64,000 nt of DNA. It comes from Candidatus Eisenbacteria bacterium (GTDB lineage: Bacteria > Eisenbacteria > RBG-16-71-46 > JAFGJU01). This document shows, piece after piece, positions 32,089 through 41,280 of this stretch. The position numbers were made by a program, and so were the translations under genes. The stretch lies in assembly GCA_026388185.1 (NCBI GenBank), contig JAPLKG010000011.1, positions 186,001 through 250,000 on the forward strand, written 5' to 3'. The notes beneath the pieces were generated by a model that ran no database searches, was not told where the DNA came from, and saw only the letters and a list, made by a program, of their open reading frames with translations. The first letter of the stretch is position 1. Each line of letters opens with the position of its first letter.

Positions 32089-32227
32089 TTCAGCGTTGTG
32101 CGAAATGCTTGCACAACGGGGCTGGAACATTTAGACTGATGCAATCGATGAGGTCACGAGTCGCCATTTTGCATACTTCGACACATCTCGCATGCAATTC
32201 CGTTCATTGAGAATAGGGGGGCACAAG

Positions 32228-33670
32228 ATGGCCAGCCGCAATGCCATATCCATCGTCGCAAAAATCCTCATGTTTCTTTTGGTCCCGCTCTCCTGCGCGA
32301 TTAATCCCGTCACGGGCAAGAAACAATTCATGCTGGTTACGGAACAGGACGAGATTTCCCTTGGAAGACAGGCCGATCAGGAAGTGGGTCAGACATACGG
32401 TTTCTATGAGAATCCGGCGTTGTCGGATTACGTCAACCGGGTCGGTCAGAGCATATCCAAGAACACGCAGCGGCCGAATAACGAGTACCATTTCAAGGTG
32501 CTGGACACGCCTGTCGTCAACGCGTTTGCCGTGCCGGGTGGATACGTGTACGTGACGCGAGGCATTCTGACTTACATGAACGACGAGGCCGAGCTGGCCG
32601 GGGTCATCGGGCATGAACTCGGCCACGAGAACGCCAGGCACATTGCCCAGCAGATGAGCCGCCAGCAGGTTGCCCAGCTCGGATTAAATGTCGGCGTGAT
32701 CCTTTCGGAAGACTTCCGAAAATACGCCGGACTGGCCCAGCTCGGCTCGAGCATGCTGTTTCTCAAGTTCAGCCGGGATGACGAGCGTCAGGCGGACGAT
32801 CTCGGCGTCGAATACGGCAGCAAGTCGGGCTACGACACCTATCGGATGGCTGCATTCTTTCAGACTTTGGAAAGACTCAATTCGGCGGGCGGCGGTCTGC
32901 CGGATTGGTTTTCGACCCATCCCGATCCGGGGAACCGGGTGACGGCGGTCAACAACAAGACAGTGGAATGGCGCCAGAAACTCACTCTGACCCAGTATGC
33001 GATCAGGCGTGATAATTACTTGAGGGCGGTCAACGGAATCATTTTCGGCGAAGATCCGCTTCAGGGATACGTGGAAGGCGGCGCGTTTTACCATCCGACC
33101 ATGAGATTCACCTTCCCGGTCCCAAGCGGATGGCAGGTCAACAATACGCCTTTGCAGGTCCAGATCGTTTCGGATAAACAGGACGCCGTCATCCTGCTGA
33201 TGCAGGACAGTTCGGCTTCGATCTCCGAGGCCGCAGATCATTTCGTGCAAGAAGCCAATGCGACTGTGCAGTCCAGGGGACGGCTCGTCGTCAACGGGTT
33301 TCAAACTGAGAAAGTAGTTGCGCGTCTGATCTCCGGGCAGGACTCACTTCAGGTCTTGTCGTACTTCATAGCCAAAGGGAAAGCCGTCTATGCCTTTCAC
33401 GGAATGACCAGATGGAATCAATACTCACAATACTCGCCGACATTTTCCAGAACATTGGGCGGGTTCAAGAATCTGGACGACTCATCCAAAATCAACGTAA
33501 CACCGGAGAAGCTCATCGTCAAAACCGTCACCAAAGCGGGCAGTTTGAAAGCGATTTTGAAACAATTCGGTACGGCAGACGACGAATTGGAAAATCAGGC
33601 CGTTTTGAACGGAATGCAACTGGCGGACAATGTGAGCGCGGGAACGCTGATCAAAATTGTGGTGAAATGA
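32228..33670 (+). CDS. M48-family metalloprotease lipoprotein
   Basis: 480 residues, BepA/YfgC-like periplasmic metalloprotease for outer-membrane quality control. Signal with lipobox-like LVPLSCA, the conserved NPVTGKKQFMLVTEQDE opening, zinc motif HELGH at 129-133, third-ligand region DDERQADDLGVEY, and the FSTHPDPGNRV motif. The C-terminal part (LRAVNGIIFGEDP...NGFQTEKV) is the additional domain seen in long M48 proteins, ending with a LysM-like stretch (VTKAGSLKAILKQFG). ATG at 32228 after AGGGGGG. A 7-bp inverted repeat (32095-32101 with 32111-32117) sits upstream. Confidence 0.9.
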   Translation: MASRNAISIVAKILMFLLVPLSCAINPVTGKKQFMLVTEQDEISLGRQADQEVGQTYGFYENPALSDYVNRVGQSISKNTQRPNNEYHFKVLDTPVVNAFAVPGGYVYVTRGILTYMNDEAELAGVIGHELGHENARHIAQQMSRQQVAQLGLNVGVILSEDFRKYAGLAQLGSSMLFLKFSRDDERQADDLGVEYGSKSGYDTYRMAAFFQTLERLNSAGGGLPDWFSTHPDPGNRVTAVNNKTVEWRQKLTLTQYAIRRDNYLRAVNGIIFGEDPLQGYVEGGAFYHPTMRFTFPVPSGWQVNNTPLQVQIVSDKQDAVILLMQDSSASISEAADHFVQEANATVQSRGRLVVNGFQTEKVVARLISGQDSLQVLSYFIAKGKAVYAFHGMTRWNQYSQYSPTFSRTLGGFKNLDDSSKINVTPEKLIVKTVTKAGSLKAILKQFGTADDELENQAVLNGMQLADNVSAGTLIKIVVK

Positions 33671-33709
33671 TCCTGCGCAAGAGACACGGATTCGTCAGGC
33701 GGCAGGGGA

Positions 33710-33800
33710 ATACGGGGCATTTGATTCGGATCGTCCCCATGTCACGGAAGGAGGTCAAGGAGAAATGCTTTGGAGCGTAGGAATCATTCTGCGGTTGATT
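33710..33800 (+). repeat. Truncated copy of lmo0937 leader and gene start
   Basis: About 90 bases resembling 28196-28285: the leader (GATTCGGATCGTCCCCATG versus GATTAGGATCGTCGTCATG), the AAGGAGG site and the first codons MLWSVGIIL, after which similarity stops. The truncated frame runs on in frame into the next lipoprotein gene, giving a possible but unlikely fused start at 33765. Confidence 0.7.
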
Positions 33801-33839
33801 TCTTCGATGCGGCGCCCCGCTCGGGCAGAAGGAGGAGAA

Positions 33840-34844
33840 ATGAAGAAGTCTTTAATTCGTAGCGCTCTTTGCGCTTTGGCACTATCTTTTTTGGCTTTCG
33901 GAACGGTAGGCTGGCTGGCGGGCTGCTCGGACAACAGCGTCAAGTCGGAAACCGTTCCTCCCAGTGAGCCTACCAACGTGACGGTCACGCAAGTGGACTC
34001 AACCACCGTCGAAGTTACCTGGACTGCTTCGACCGACAACCTGGTGGTGTGCTCGTATAACGTCTACAGAGGGCTGGTTCTGGCCGGCAACACCAGAGAC
34101 ACCACCTTCCGGGACACCGGTCTTATTCCCGGCATGACTTATATCTACTCCGTTGAGGCCTTAGACTGTTCGCAAAACGCAAGCACGCGCTCGGCCTCCG
34201 CCGATACCTTCACAACTCCGGGGACTCCTCCCAGCGACAGCACTATCCTTGGGTGCGCGGCCGATTTTGCGATTCTGGCCGGCACGACGATTACCAACAC
34301 CGGTGGCACAGCGATTACCGGAGATGTTGGGTTGAGTCCGGGTTCTGCAATGACTGGATTTCCTCCGGGAACTTACACCGGGACCTTACACATCAATGAT
34401 ACTGCCGCAAACGATGCTAAATTGTGCTTGACCACCGCGTATCTCTACCTCCAGGGACGACCACCAGTTGCAACTGTGGCCGGAAACATAGGCGGGCAAA
34501 CCATCTACCCTGGCACCTATGCATCCAGCTCTACGCTTGCGATATCGTCAGGGAATCTCACTCTCGACGCCGGAGGCAACGCGGATGCTCTCTTCATTTT
34601 CCAGATTGCATCCGCTCTTACCGTGACGTCCGGTCGACAGGTTATCCTGGCCGGCAGCGCACAGGCCAAAAACGTCTATTGGCAGGTAGGCAGCGCGGCG
34701 ACTCTTGGAACAACTTCGGTCTTCAGGGGGAACATACTGGCCCTTGACGCAGTCACGCTGGCGACCGGCGCAACTGTGGATGGCAGAGTATTTGCACGGA
34801 ATGGAGCGGTTACCTTAGACGCCAATGTGGTTACCATGCCGTAA
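33840..34844 (+). CDS. Lipoprotein with FN3 and DUF3494 (ice-binding-like) domains
   Basis: 334 residues: signal with lipobox (FGTVGWLAGC), a fibronectin type III domain (about 43-120: PSEPTNVTVTQVDSTTVEVT, YNVYRGL, TYIYSVEALD) and a DUF3494 beta-helix-type domain (AADFAILAGTTITNTGGTAI, GDVGLSPGSAMTGFPPG, TLTLDA-like NLTLDAGGNADALFIFQ, VYWQVGSAATLGTTSVFRG). DUF3494 includes ice-binding proteins but most members are adhesins of unknown ligand. Start chosen at ATG 33840 after GGAGGAG; a fused upstream start would not give a signal peptide. Confidence 0.88.
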   Translation: MKKSLIRSALCALALSFLAFGTVGWLAGCSDNSVKSETVPPSEPTNVTVTQVDSTTVEVTWTASTDNLVVCSYNVYRGLVLAGNTRDTTFRDTGLIPGMTYIYSVEALDCSQNASTRSASADTFTTPGTPPSDSTILGCAADFAILAGTTITNTGGTAITGDVGLSPGSAMTGFPPGTYTGTLHINDTAANDAKLCLTTAYLYLQGRPPVATVAGNIGGQTIYPGTYASSSTLAISSGNLTLDAGGNADALFIFQIASALTVTSGRQVILAGSAQAKNVYWQVGSAATLGTTSVFRGNILALDAVTLATGATVDGRVFARNGAVTLDANVVTMP

Positions 34845-34919
34845 GGGAGAAACAAAGTTGTGCGGTCTGAAACGATGGTAGAACGTATCCTTGAAAACCA
34901 AGACCAAGAAGGTGGGAAA

Positions 34920-36542
34920 ATGAAGAGAACGACCTGTTTATTAAGTATAGTGGTGTTATCTATGTGGTTGGTGTTAGCCGTCGCCCCGGCGCAAGGCATG
35001 GATCAGACCGGGAAACTGGGACTAGGCCTTCACGGTCTAGTCTATAAGCTCGGCTTGACCGACCACTCCGACTTCTGGACCGTGGGTGAAGGGGTTAACC
35101 TGGGACTAAAGTATGGCCTGACCAGCAAGGCTGCTATTGGCCTGGAAGGGCAGATTATGCAAACCTACCTGGCCGACCTGAGCGACGGCTCCAAGCTGGA
35201 GGACGGAGCCGGGTTCACCTTCGACAACGTGACCGACGGGCCCCGGCAGCGGGCTTATGTGATTGGAGCGGTGGTCGAATATCATTTTATGCCGGAGAAA
35301 AATTGGTCTCCCTACATCTTCGGTGGCCCGGGCATTTATATCTGGAGGTGGACCGATAAGGATTGGAATACCTTGATTTCGGCGGACCCTTCCCTGATCG
35401 GCACCGGCATCCCTCCCCTTGATACTGACTCAGAGTGTTACTATATGAAAGACCAGGAACTCTATCTTATGGGGGGGGCGGGACTGGAATTTTTTCCTGC
35501 CGAATGGCTGTCTTTTGACTTCGGCGCAAAGTTTCGTTACCTGTCCCATCTCTTGACCAACTTTAAGGACGGAAGAGACATTGTGGGGTCAGATCCCGGC
35601 CAATTAGACTTGCCCAAAGGCATAGGCGAATTGTATGCCGGCTTAACCTTGTATTTTGGCGGGAAGAAAGAATGCCCGCCATTGTCCTGCCAGGGCTCCG
35701 GAAATCCGATGAGCGGGAGTCCTTCCCTAACGGTGCAGTTTGACGGTTCGGCCAGTGGAGGCTGCCCGCCCGGCACCTACAGCTGGGATTTTGGGGATGG
35801 CGTCTCCAGCAGCGACCAGAGCCCCCGGCATACCTACCAGACGGCGGGGAACTATACGGCCTGGTTGACGGTCACCGATTCGAAAGGGAACCGCTGCCAG
35901 GAAAGCGTCTCTTCCATAATGGTCGGCTGCCCACCATTGACCTGCACGGCCTCGGCCAATCCCACCAACGGGCCGGTCCCCTTGACGGTGCAGTTTGGGG
36001 CTACGGTCAGCGGAGGGTGCCCGCCCTACACCTACAACTGGAATATTGGGGAGGAGCGCTCCAGCAGCGAGCAGAATCCCAGCCAACGTATCGAGAAAGC
36101 GGGGAACTATACGGCCCGGCTGACGGTCACCGATTCGAAGGGGAACCGCTGCCAGGAAAGCGTTTCCTATGAGACTTTCGTCGAGTACATCCCGACTCCG
36201 GACAAGCCGATAGTGCTCCACGGCGTGAAATTTGAATTCGACAAATCCATACTGTCCGTCAGAGCCGATTCTCTCCTTGACCTGGTGGCAGCCAGTATGA
36301 AAAGGAGGCCGGATGTTAAGGTGGAAGTCGCCGGACACTGTGACTGGGTTGGTTCGGACGCCTACAACCAAGCGCTCTCTATCCGTAGAGCCGAGGCAGT
36401 GCGCGATTACCTGATCTACAAAGGTGTTAAGGCTGAGAATCTGACCTTCAAGGGCTACGGCGAGACCAAGCCCATGGCTGACAACAAGACCGCCGAAGGT
36501 CGGGCCCTGAACCGCAGGGTGGAATTGAGGAGAGTTCAGTAA
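34920..36542 (+). CDS. OmpA-family protein with barrel and two PKD domains
   Basis: 540 residues: signal (LLSIVVLSMWLVLAVAPAQG), an outer-membrane barrel (about 25-250, with repeated GLKYGL, YIFGGPGIYIW, GGAGLEFFPAEWLSFDFG strands), two PKD domains (TYSWDFGDGVSSSDQSPRHT and YNWNIGEERSSSEQNPSQ, each closing with NYTAxLTVTDSKGNRC), and an OmpA peptidoglycan-binding domain (FDKSILS, AGHCDWVGSDAYNQALS, RAEAVRDYL). The repeated PKD ends are identical at the protein level, suggesting a recent internal duplication. Links the outer membrane to the wall. Terminator follows. Confidence 0.9.
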   Translation: MKRTTCLLSIVVLSMWLVLAVAPAQGMDQTGKLGLGLHGLVYKLGLTDHSDFWTVGEGVNLGLKYGLTSKAAIGLEGQIMQTYLADLSDGSKLEDGAGFTFDNVTDGPRQRAYVIGAVVEYHFMPEKNWSPYIFGGPGIYIWRWTDKDWNTLISADPSLIGTGIPPLDTDSECYYMKDQELYLMGGAGLEFFPAEWLSFDFGAKFRYLSHLLTNFKDGRDIVGSDPGQLDLPKGIGELYAGLTLYFGGKKECPPLSCQGSGNPMSGSPSLTVQFDGSASGGCPPGTYSWDFGDGVSSSDQSPRHTYQTAGNYTAWLTVTDSKGNRCQESVSSIMVGCPPLTCTASANPTNGPVPLTVQFGATVSGGCPPYTYNWNIGEERSSSEQNPSQRIEKAGNYTARLTVTDSKGNRCQESVSYETFVEYIPTPDKPIVLHGVKFEFDKSILSVRADSLLDLVAASMKRRPDVKVEVAGHCDWVGSDAYNQALSIRRAEAVRDYLIYKGVKAENLTFKGYGETKPMADNKTAEGRALNRRVELRRVQ

Positions 36543-36553
36543 GTAGCCGCAAA

Positions 36554-36613
36554 CAACAAGAAAGAGCGCCCTTGGTTCCCCCTTCCTCGGGCGCCTTTCT
36601 TGTTGCAGTTTTT
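36554..36613 (+). terminator. Rho-independent terminator
   Basis: Long hairpin CAACAAGAAAG...GGGCGCCTTTCTTGTTG (arms about 36554-36571 and 36589-36605, one bulge) then CAGTTTTT. Ends the OmpA-type transcript. Confidence 0.85.
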
Positions 36614-36663
36614 GTGCGGCCGGCAACTCGGCCTGCGGCTCAACCGCGACGGCAGAAACTACC

Positions 36664-37059
36664 ATGCCTCAGACGCCACACACCGATCTGATCACGCAAC
36701 GCTTATTGAAGGCCGCCATTGCCGGCCGAGCTGCGCCGTATAGCTATGCCGAACTGGACGTGCTGGCCAAACACTTCACCGAAGAAGATGATGCCGCCAA
36801 CAAGGTCGAACGACAGGTCGGCAAATCCGCGGCCGCGCTCCTCCTTGAATCCAGGATCGGCGAACAGTTTGACGCCATTGTCACGGGTGCTTCTGATAAA
36901 GGCACCTGGGCAAGGTTGCTTACCATCCCTGTTGAAGAAAGAGTGGTGCGCGAGTTCGAGGGCGTGGATGTCGGCGACCGGATTCACGTGCAACTGATCG
37001 CCGTGGACGTTGAGCTGGGATATATTGATTTCGGGAAAGTCGGTTCATCAGGGCATTGA
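36664..37059 (+). pseudogene. 3' fragment of an RNase II/R-family (RNB) gene
   Basis: 131 codons matching the C-terminal part of RNB-domain exoribonucleases: TDLITQRLLKAAIAGR, EEDDAANKVERQVGKSAAAL, SRIGEQFDAIVTGASDKGTW and the S1-like end VGDRIHVQLIAVDVELGYIDF. The catalytic RNB half with its aspartates is absent: the preceding THSTAPNRRFP region is replaced by unrelated sequence. It is high in GC like the following mgtA, from which it is separated by 11 bases; the two were probably imported together. Confidence 0.7.
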
Positions 37060-37069
37060 TGAGGTAGGC

Positions 37070-39703
37070 ATGGATTCTCCGAAACCAACGCCGACTCCGT
37101 CTCAGCGTCCAGGTCATCCCGCCGGCGCGAACGGGCCCACCATCTCCGCTCAGTTGTTGGCAAAGGCGCGCGTCGATACCGCGACCCTCCTGCAGGAGCT
37201 GGCATCGCGCTTGGAAGGCTTGAGCCAGGCGGAAGCCGATGCGCGATTGAAGCAGGTCGGGCCGAACGAGATCGCCCGCGAAAAGCGCCAGTCCCCCGTG
37301 CGGCGCCTGCTGAATAACGTCAAGAATCCGTTGGTCATCCTGCTGGTCGCGCTGGGTGTGCTGTCGTATCTGACCGGTGACCTGCGGGCGATGGCGGTCA
37401 TTTTCGTAATGGTATTGCTGGGCGTGGTGTTGCGTTTCTCCCAGGAGCTACGCGCCGACAACGCGGCTGAGAAGCTCGAAGCGATGGTCAGCAACACGGC
37501 GACGGTGGTGCGCGGCGGGGCGGAAGTGGAAATGCCGCTCAAGCTGGTGGTGCCGGGCGATATCATCCACCTGGCCGCCGGTGATATGGTGCCGGCCGAC
37601 GCGCGGCTGCTCGCCGCCAAGGACCTGTTCCTGAACCAGGCGGCGCTCACCGGCGAGGCCTTGCCGGTGGAACGCAAGGCCGACCCTGCGCCGGCGGACG
37701 TGCAGAACCCGCTCGATCTGCCCAACCTCTGCTTTCTCGGCTCCAACGTGGAAAGCGGCTCCGCGACCGCCGTGGTCATCCACACCGGAGACCGCACCTA
37801 CTTTGGCTCGCTGGCGGCCAGCATCGTCGGACAGCGCCAGCTCACCAGCTTCGACAGGGGCGTCAACAAGTTCACCTGGCTGATGCTCCGTTTCATCGCC
37901 GTGATGGTGCCGGCGGTCTTCCTGATCAACGGGCTGAGCAAGCACAACTGGTTGGAAGCGTTTCTGTTTGCCCTGGCGGTGGCAGTCGGGCTGACCCCCG
38001 AGATGCTGCCCATGATCGTGACCGTCAACCTGTCGAAGGGCGCCCTGGCGATGGCGCGCAAGAAAGTGATCGTCAAACGCCTGAACGCCATCCAGAACTT
38101 CGGAGCGATGGACGTACTCTGCACCGACAAGACCGGCACCATCACCCAGGGCAAAATCGTGCTCGAAAAGCATCTGGACGTGCGCGGCGAGCCTAGCGAT
38201 AAGGTGCTGTACTACGGCTACCTGAACAGCTATCACCATACCGGACTAAAGAATCTACTCGACGAGGCGATCCTTGCCCATGAGGAACTGGAAGAACGCC
38301 TGAAGGCGAAAGAAAAATACCGCAAGATCGACGAAATCCCCTTCGACTTCGTGCGGCGGCGGATGTCGGTGGTGGTGGAAGATGAAACCGGATTGAACAC
38401 GCTGATCTGCAAAGGCGCCGTGAATGAAGTGATGGGTCTGTGCACCCGGGTGGTAATCAACGGGAAGGTTCTCGATGTTCTGCCCGAGCATGATGCCCAC
38501 CGCCGGCAGATGGTGGACCAGCTGAACGGTCAAGGCTTCCGGGTGGTCGCCCTGGCCTACAAAGAAATGCCCGGCTCCTCCGATGAGCCTGTTTACGCGG
38601 TCAAGGATGAGTCCGATCTGATCCTCCTGGGTTTTCTCGCCTTCCTCGACCCGCCCAAGGAGACCGCCGCGGAGGCCTTGCAGCGGCTGCACGGCCTGAA
38701 GGTCGACGTTAAGATCCTGACCGGCGATAACGAGATCGTCACCGCGTATATTTGTAGGGAAGTGGGCCTGCCGGTCGAACAGATCTTGCTCGGCTCGCAG
38801 GTCGAGACGCTGAGCGAGGCGGCGCTGGCCGAAGCCGCCAGCGTCACCAGCGTTTTTGCCAGGCTGGCCCCGGCCCACAAGGAGCGCATCATCAAGGCGC
38901 TCCAGAGCAAAGGGCACGTGGTGGGCTTCATGGGCGACGGCATCAACGATGCGCCGGCCCTCAAAGCCGCCGATGTGGGCATTTCGGTGGACAGTGCGGT
39001 GGACATCGCCAAGGAGTCGTCCGACATCATCCTGCTGGAGAACAGCCTGCTGATCCTGGAGCAGGGTGTGCTGGAAGGCCGGCGCGTGTTCGGCAACATT
39101 ATCAAGTATATCAAGATGGCGGCCAGCTCCAACTTCGGGAATATGTTCAGCGTCGTGGGGGCCAGCGCATTCCTGCCCTTCCTGCCCATGCTGCCAATCC
39201 AGGTGCTCACCAACAACCTGCTCTACGACTTCTCACAGACTGCTATCCCCACCGACGAGGTGGACGCTGACTGGCTGACCAAGCCGCGCAAATGGACGAT
39301 CGGCGAAATCCAACGCTTCATTTTGTTTATCGGTCCGATCAGTTCGATCTTCGATTACCTGACGTTTTTCATCATGCTGGCCGTGTTCAAGGCCCGGCAC
39401 AACCCGGCCCTGTTCCACACCGGCTGGTTCGTGGAGTCGCTCTTCAGCCAAACGCTGATCATCCACGTGATTCGCACCCGTAGGATTCCGTTCATCCAAA
39501 GCCGGGCGAGTTGGCCGCTGATCGCCACCTCCCTGATCATCGTTGCTGTGGGCGCCTGGCTGACGGTTTCGCCCCTGGCCGGCACGCTCGGCTTTGTCCC
39601 GCTGCCGCAGCTCTACTGGCTGCTGCTGGCGATCATGCTGCCGTGCTACGTAGTGCTGACCCAGTTGGTGAAGACTTGGTTCTACCGGAGGTTTGGCGAA
39701 TGA
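37070..39703 (+). CDS. mgtA: Magnesium-translocating P-type ATPase (MgtA type)
   Basis: 877-residue P3B-type ATPase importing Mg2+. Phosphorylation motif DKTGT with D353, TGEALPVE actuator motif, GDGINDAPALK hinge near residue 621, and about ten transmembrane helices; the segment VGLTPEMLPMIVTVNLSKGA and the TSFDRGVNKFTWLML region are specific for MgtA/MgtB. N-terminal extension rich in Pro/Thr. ATG at 37070 with GATGAGGTAG upstream. Codon use and GC are higher than in neighbours and an RNB gene fragment is fused to its 5' side, so transfer from another lineage is likely. No Mg-sensing leader recognised. Confidence 0.93.
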   Translation: MDSPKPTPTPSQRPGHPAGANGPTISAQLLAKARVDTATLLQELASRLEGLSQAEADARLKQVGPNEIAREKRQSPVRRLLNNVKNPLVILLVALGVLSYLTGDLRAMAVIFVMVLLGVVLRFSQELRADNAAEKLEAMVSNTATVVRGGAEVEMPLKLVVPGDIIHLAAGDMVPADARLLAAKDLFLNQAALTGEALPVERKADPAPADVQNPLDLPNLCFLGSNVESGSATAVVIHTGDRTYFGSLAASIVGQRQLTSFDRGVNKFTWLMLRFIAVMVPAVFLINGLSKHNWLEAFLFALAVAVGLTPEMLPMIVTVNLSKGALAMARKKVIVKRLNAIQNFGAMDVLCTDKTGTITQGKIVLEKHLDVRGEPSDKVLYYGYLNSYHHTGLKNLLDEAILAHEELEERLKAKEKYRKIDEIPFDFVRRRMSVVVEDETGLNTLICKGAVNEVMGLCTRVVINGKVLDVLPEHDAHRRQMVDQLNGQGFRVVALAYKEMPGSSDEPVYAVKDESDLILLGFLAFLDPPKETAAEALQRLHGLKVDVKILTGDNEIVTAYICREVGLPVEQILLGSQVETLSEAALAEAASVTSVFARLAPAHKERIIKALQSKGHVVGFMGDGINDAPALKAADVGISVDSAVDIAKESSDIILLENSLLILEQGVLEGRRVFGNIIKYIKMAASSNFGNMFSVVGASAFLPFLPMLPIQVLTNNLLYDFSQTAIPTDEVDADWLTKPRKWTIGEIQRFILFIGPISSIFDYLTFFIMLAVFKARHNPALFHTGWFVESLFSQTLIIHVIRTRRIPFIQSRASWPLIATSLIIVAVGAWLTVSPLAGTLGFVPLPQLYWLLLAIMLPCYVVLTQLVKTWFYRRFGE

Positions 39704-39782
39704 ACCAACGCCGCCTTCTCGCCCCGGGCGCGCAGAAAATCGCGATGGGAGAGACGAGGTAGGCAGACTGCGGACGGACGCT

Positions 39783-40724
39783 CTACTGTTTGGGTTCCGG
39801 GATCGGAATCGAAAAGGTAAAGCTCTGGATGGCCTCTCCACCGTGCCCGTCGGTCGCCCCTATTCTGACGTCATACGTCGGCTTGCGCTCCTCCCCACTT
39901 GGCACGGTCCATTCGATCTTCCCTTTATCGTTGATGCTCATGTGCGGCGGCCCGGAGAGTAGCTCGTAGGTAATGTGGTCGCCGTCCGCGTCCTCGCACA
40001 CGACCTGGTAAATGAGTAGAGCCCCGGACGTGGACGTCGGTGGAGACGAAGTGATGCTGGGCGCGTGGTTCTCAAGTTTGAGAGGCCCAGTCCTAAAAGG
40101 TGGAGAACTGGTTTCTCCGTCGCTCGCGATGATTTCTGCGTAGATCTCATCTTCTCTTTGAACGACCGAGGGGTTCAGCGTCGCGCTCGCTTGTCCGTTC
40201 ATTTTTCTTCCGTTCTTGAACCAACGGTAGGAGTAGGCAATCTGGTCGTTGTCTACGTCCAGGCATCTTGGCATCACAGAAATACTTGGTAGTTGTCTGC
40301 CTTCCAGGGCAAGCGACGCCTCGAGAATTTGCGGGGGGGTATTGAGAATTGTGACCGCGGGGAGGCGGAAAACCTTCCGTGGAAAGGTCGAGTCGAGAAG
40401 GGCTACTTCGACCGATATCTGATCACCTTTATGCACATTCTCCGGCTCGAGCGAGTTTCCGGTCACGCCGGGGACGATCACACCATTTCGTTTCCACGTG
40501 TAGATGACGTCGGGCAACTTGGTTCGGGGATTGGTCCTGAACCGGACTTCGAGGTGGTTGTTGGCGTAAGCCTGTCCGGGATAGATTCTGCCGGTCTCGA
40601 GCACAGTTGTGGGGCTGGCCCCTTCTTCGTTTCTCGTCTTCTGCCCCTGTCCAGAGCAGCACAGGAACAGGAGACAGAGGAACAGAGGAAAGGCAGGAGC
40701 GATGGCACCATTGAGTTTATTCAC
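39783..40724 (-). CDS. Lipoprotein with Ig-like repeats
   Basis: 313 residues, signal with lipobox (FPLFLCLLFLCCSG). At least two tandem Ig/cadherin-like domains: VIYTWKRNGVIVPGVTG, then YSYRWFKNGRKMNGQ, then a putative-Ig-type domain ending YELLSGPPHMSINDKGKIEWT and FTFSIP. GTG start preceded by GGCGGAG. Last gene of the minor-pilin gene line on this strand; a surface or pilus-associated role is possible by position only. Confidence 0.7.
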   Translation of the reverse strand: MNKLNGAIAPAFPLFLCLLFLCCSGQGQKTRNEEGASPTTVLETGRIYPGQAYANNHLEVRFRTNPRTKLPDVIYTWKRNGVIVPGVTGNSLEPENVHKGDQISVEVALLDSTFPRKVFRLPAVTILNTPPQILEASLALEGRQLPSISVMPRCLDVDNDQIAYSYRWFKNGRKMNGQASATLNPSVVQREDEIYAEIIASDGETSSPPFRTGPLKLENHAPSITSSPPTSTSGALLIYQVVCEDADGDHITYELLSGPPHMSINDKGKIEWTVPSGEERKPTYDVRIGATDGHGGEAIQSFTFSIPIPEPKQ

Positions 40725-40807
40725 GTTACACTCCGCCGGTCATAGATGAGGCGCGATCACTGGCGAAGAACGATTCGCCCCTGGCTGAACGGACCGGGCG
40801 ACAAGCC

Positions 40808-41266
40808 TCATCTGGGGGTTTCCGCAGCAAGCGTGCCCGTGTTCGGATTCACTCCGCTTGGAATGGCTTTTTCCGGGATTGCCGCCTTCCGGTAGTCTTC
40901 TCTGAGCACAGAGTCGTCCGGGCGAACTACTACCATCTTCACCCTCGAAATCCCGTTCTCCTCGAAACCGCTCAGGAGTATGCTGACATTCGATACGGGC
41001 GTCCCTGTTTGTCGCAGTCCCTCGCCGATGATGTAGATTGTCGTACTCCGAGTAATCGAGAACTCCTTCCCGTCAAGCCATATGTCACCGTCAATCCTGC
41101 CGGTGTACGTCCCCGAGGTCAAGAAAAACGCGCCTGCCGACTTCCCGACCAGTTTCTCTTTCCCGTACATCAGCATATTGCTTGACGCGTACGCTCCGGC
41201 CGCGAGGGTCAAGACCGCAGCGGTCGCGGCGAGCAGAACCAAGACGAACACTCGTTGGTTTCTCAT
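40808..41266 (-). CDS. Exported protein downstream of pilY1
   Basis: 152 residues, not recognised. Signal (VFVLVLLAATAAVLTLAAGAYA) and a mature beta-rich part with TYTGRIDGDIWLDGKEFSIT and VSILLSGFEENGISRVKMVV. It starts 15 bases after the pilY1 stop with AAGGAAGGAA before the ATG, so belongs to the same transcript. Possibly a pilus accessory protein. Confidence 0.7.
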   Translation of the reverse strand: MRNQRVFVLVLLAATAAVLTLAAGAYASSNMLMYGKEKLVGKSAGAFFLTSGTYTGRIDGDIWLDGKEFSITRSTTIYIIGEGLRQTGTPVSNVSILLSGFEENGISRVKMVVVRPDDSVLREDYRKAAIPEKAIPSGVNPNTGTLAAETPR

Positions 41267-41280
41267 ACTGAATTCCTTCC

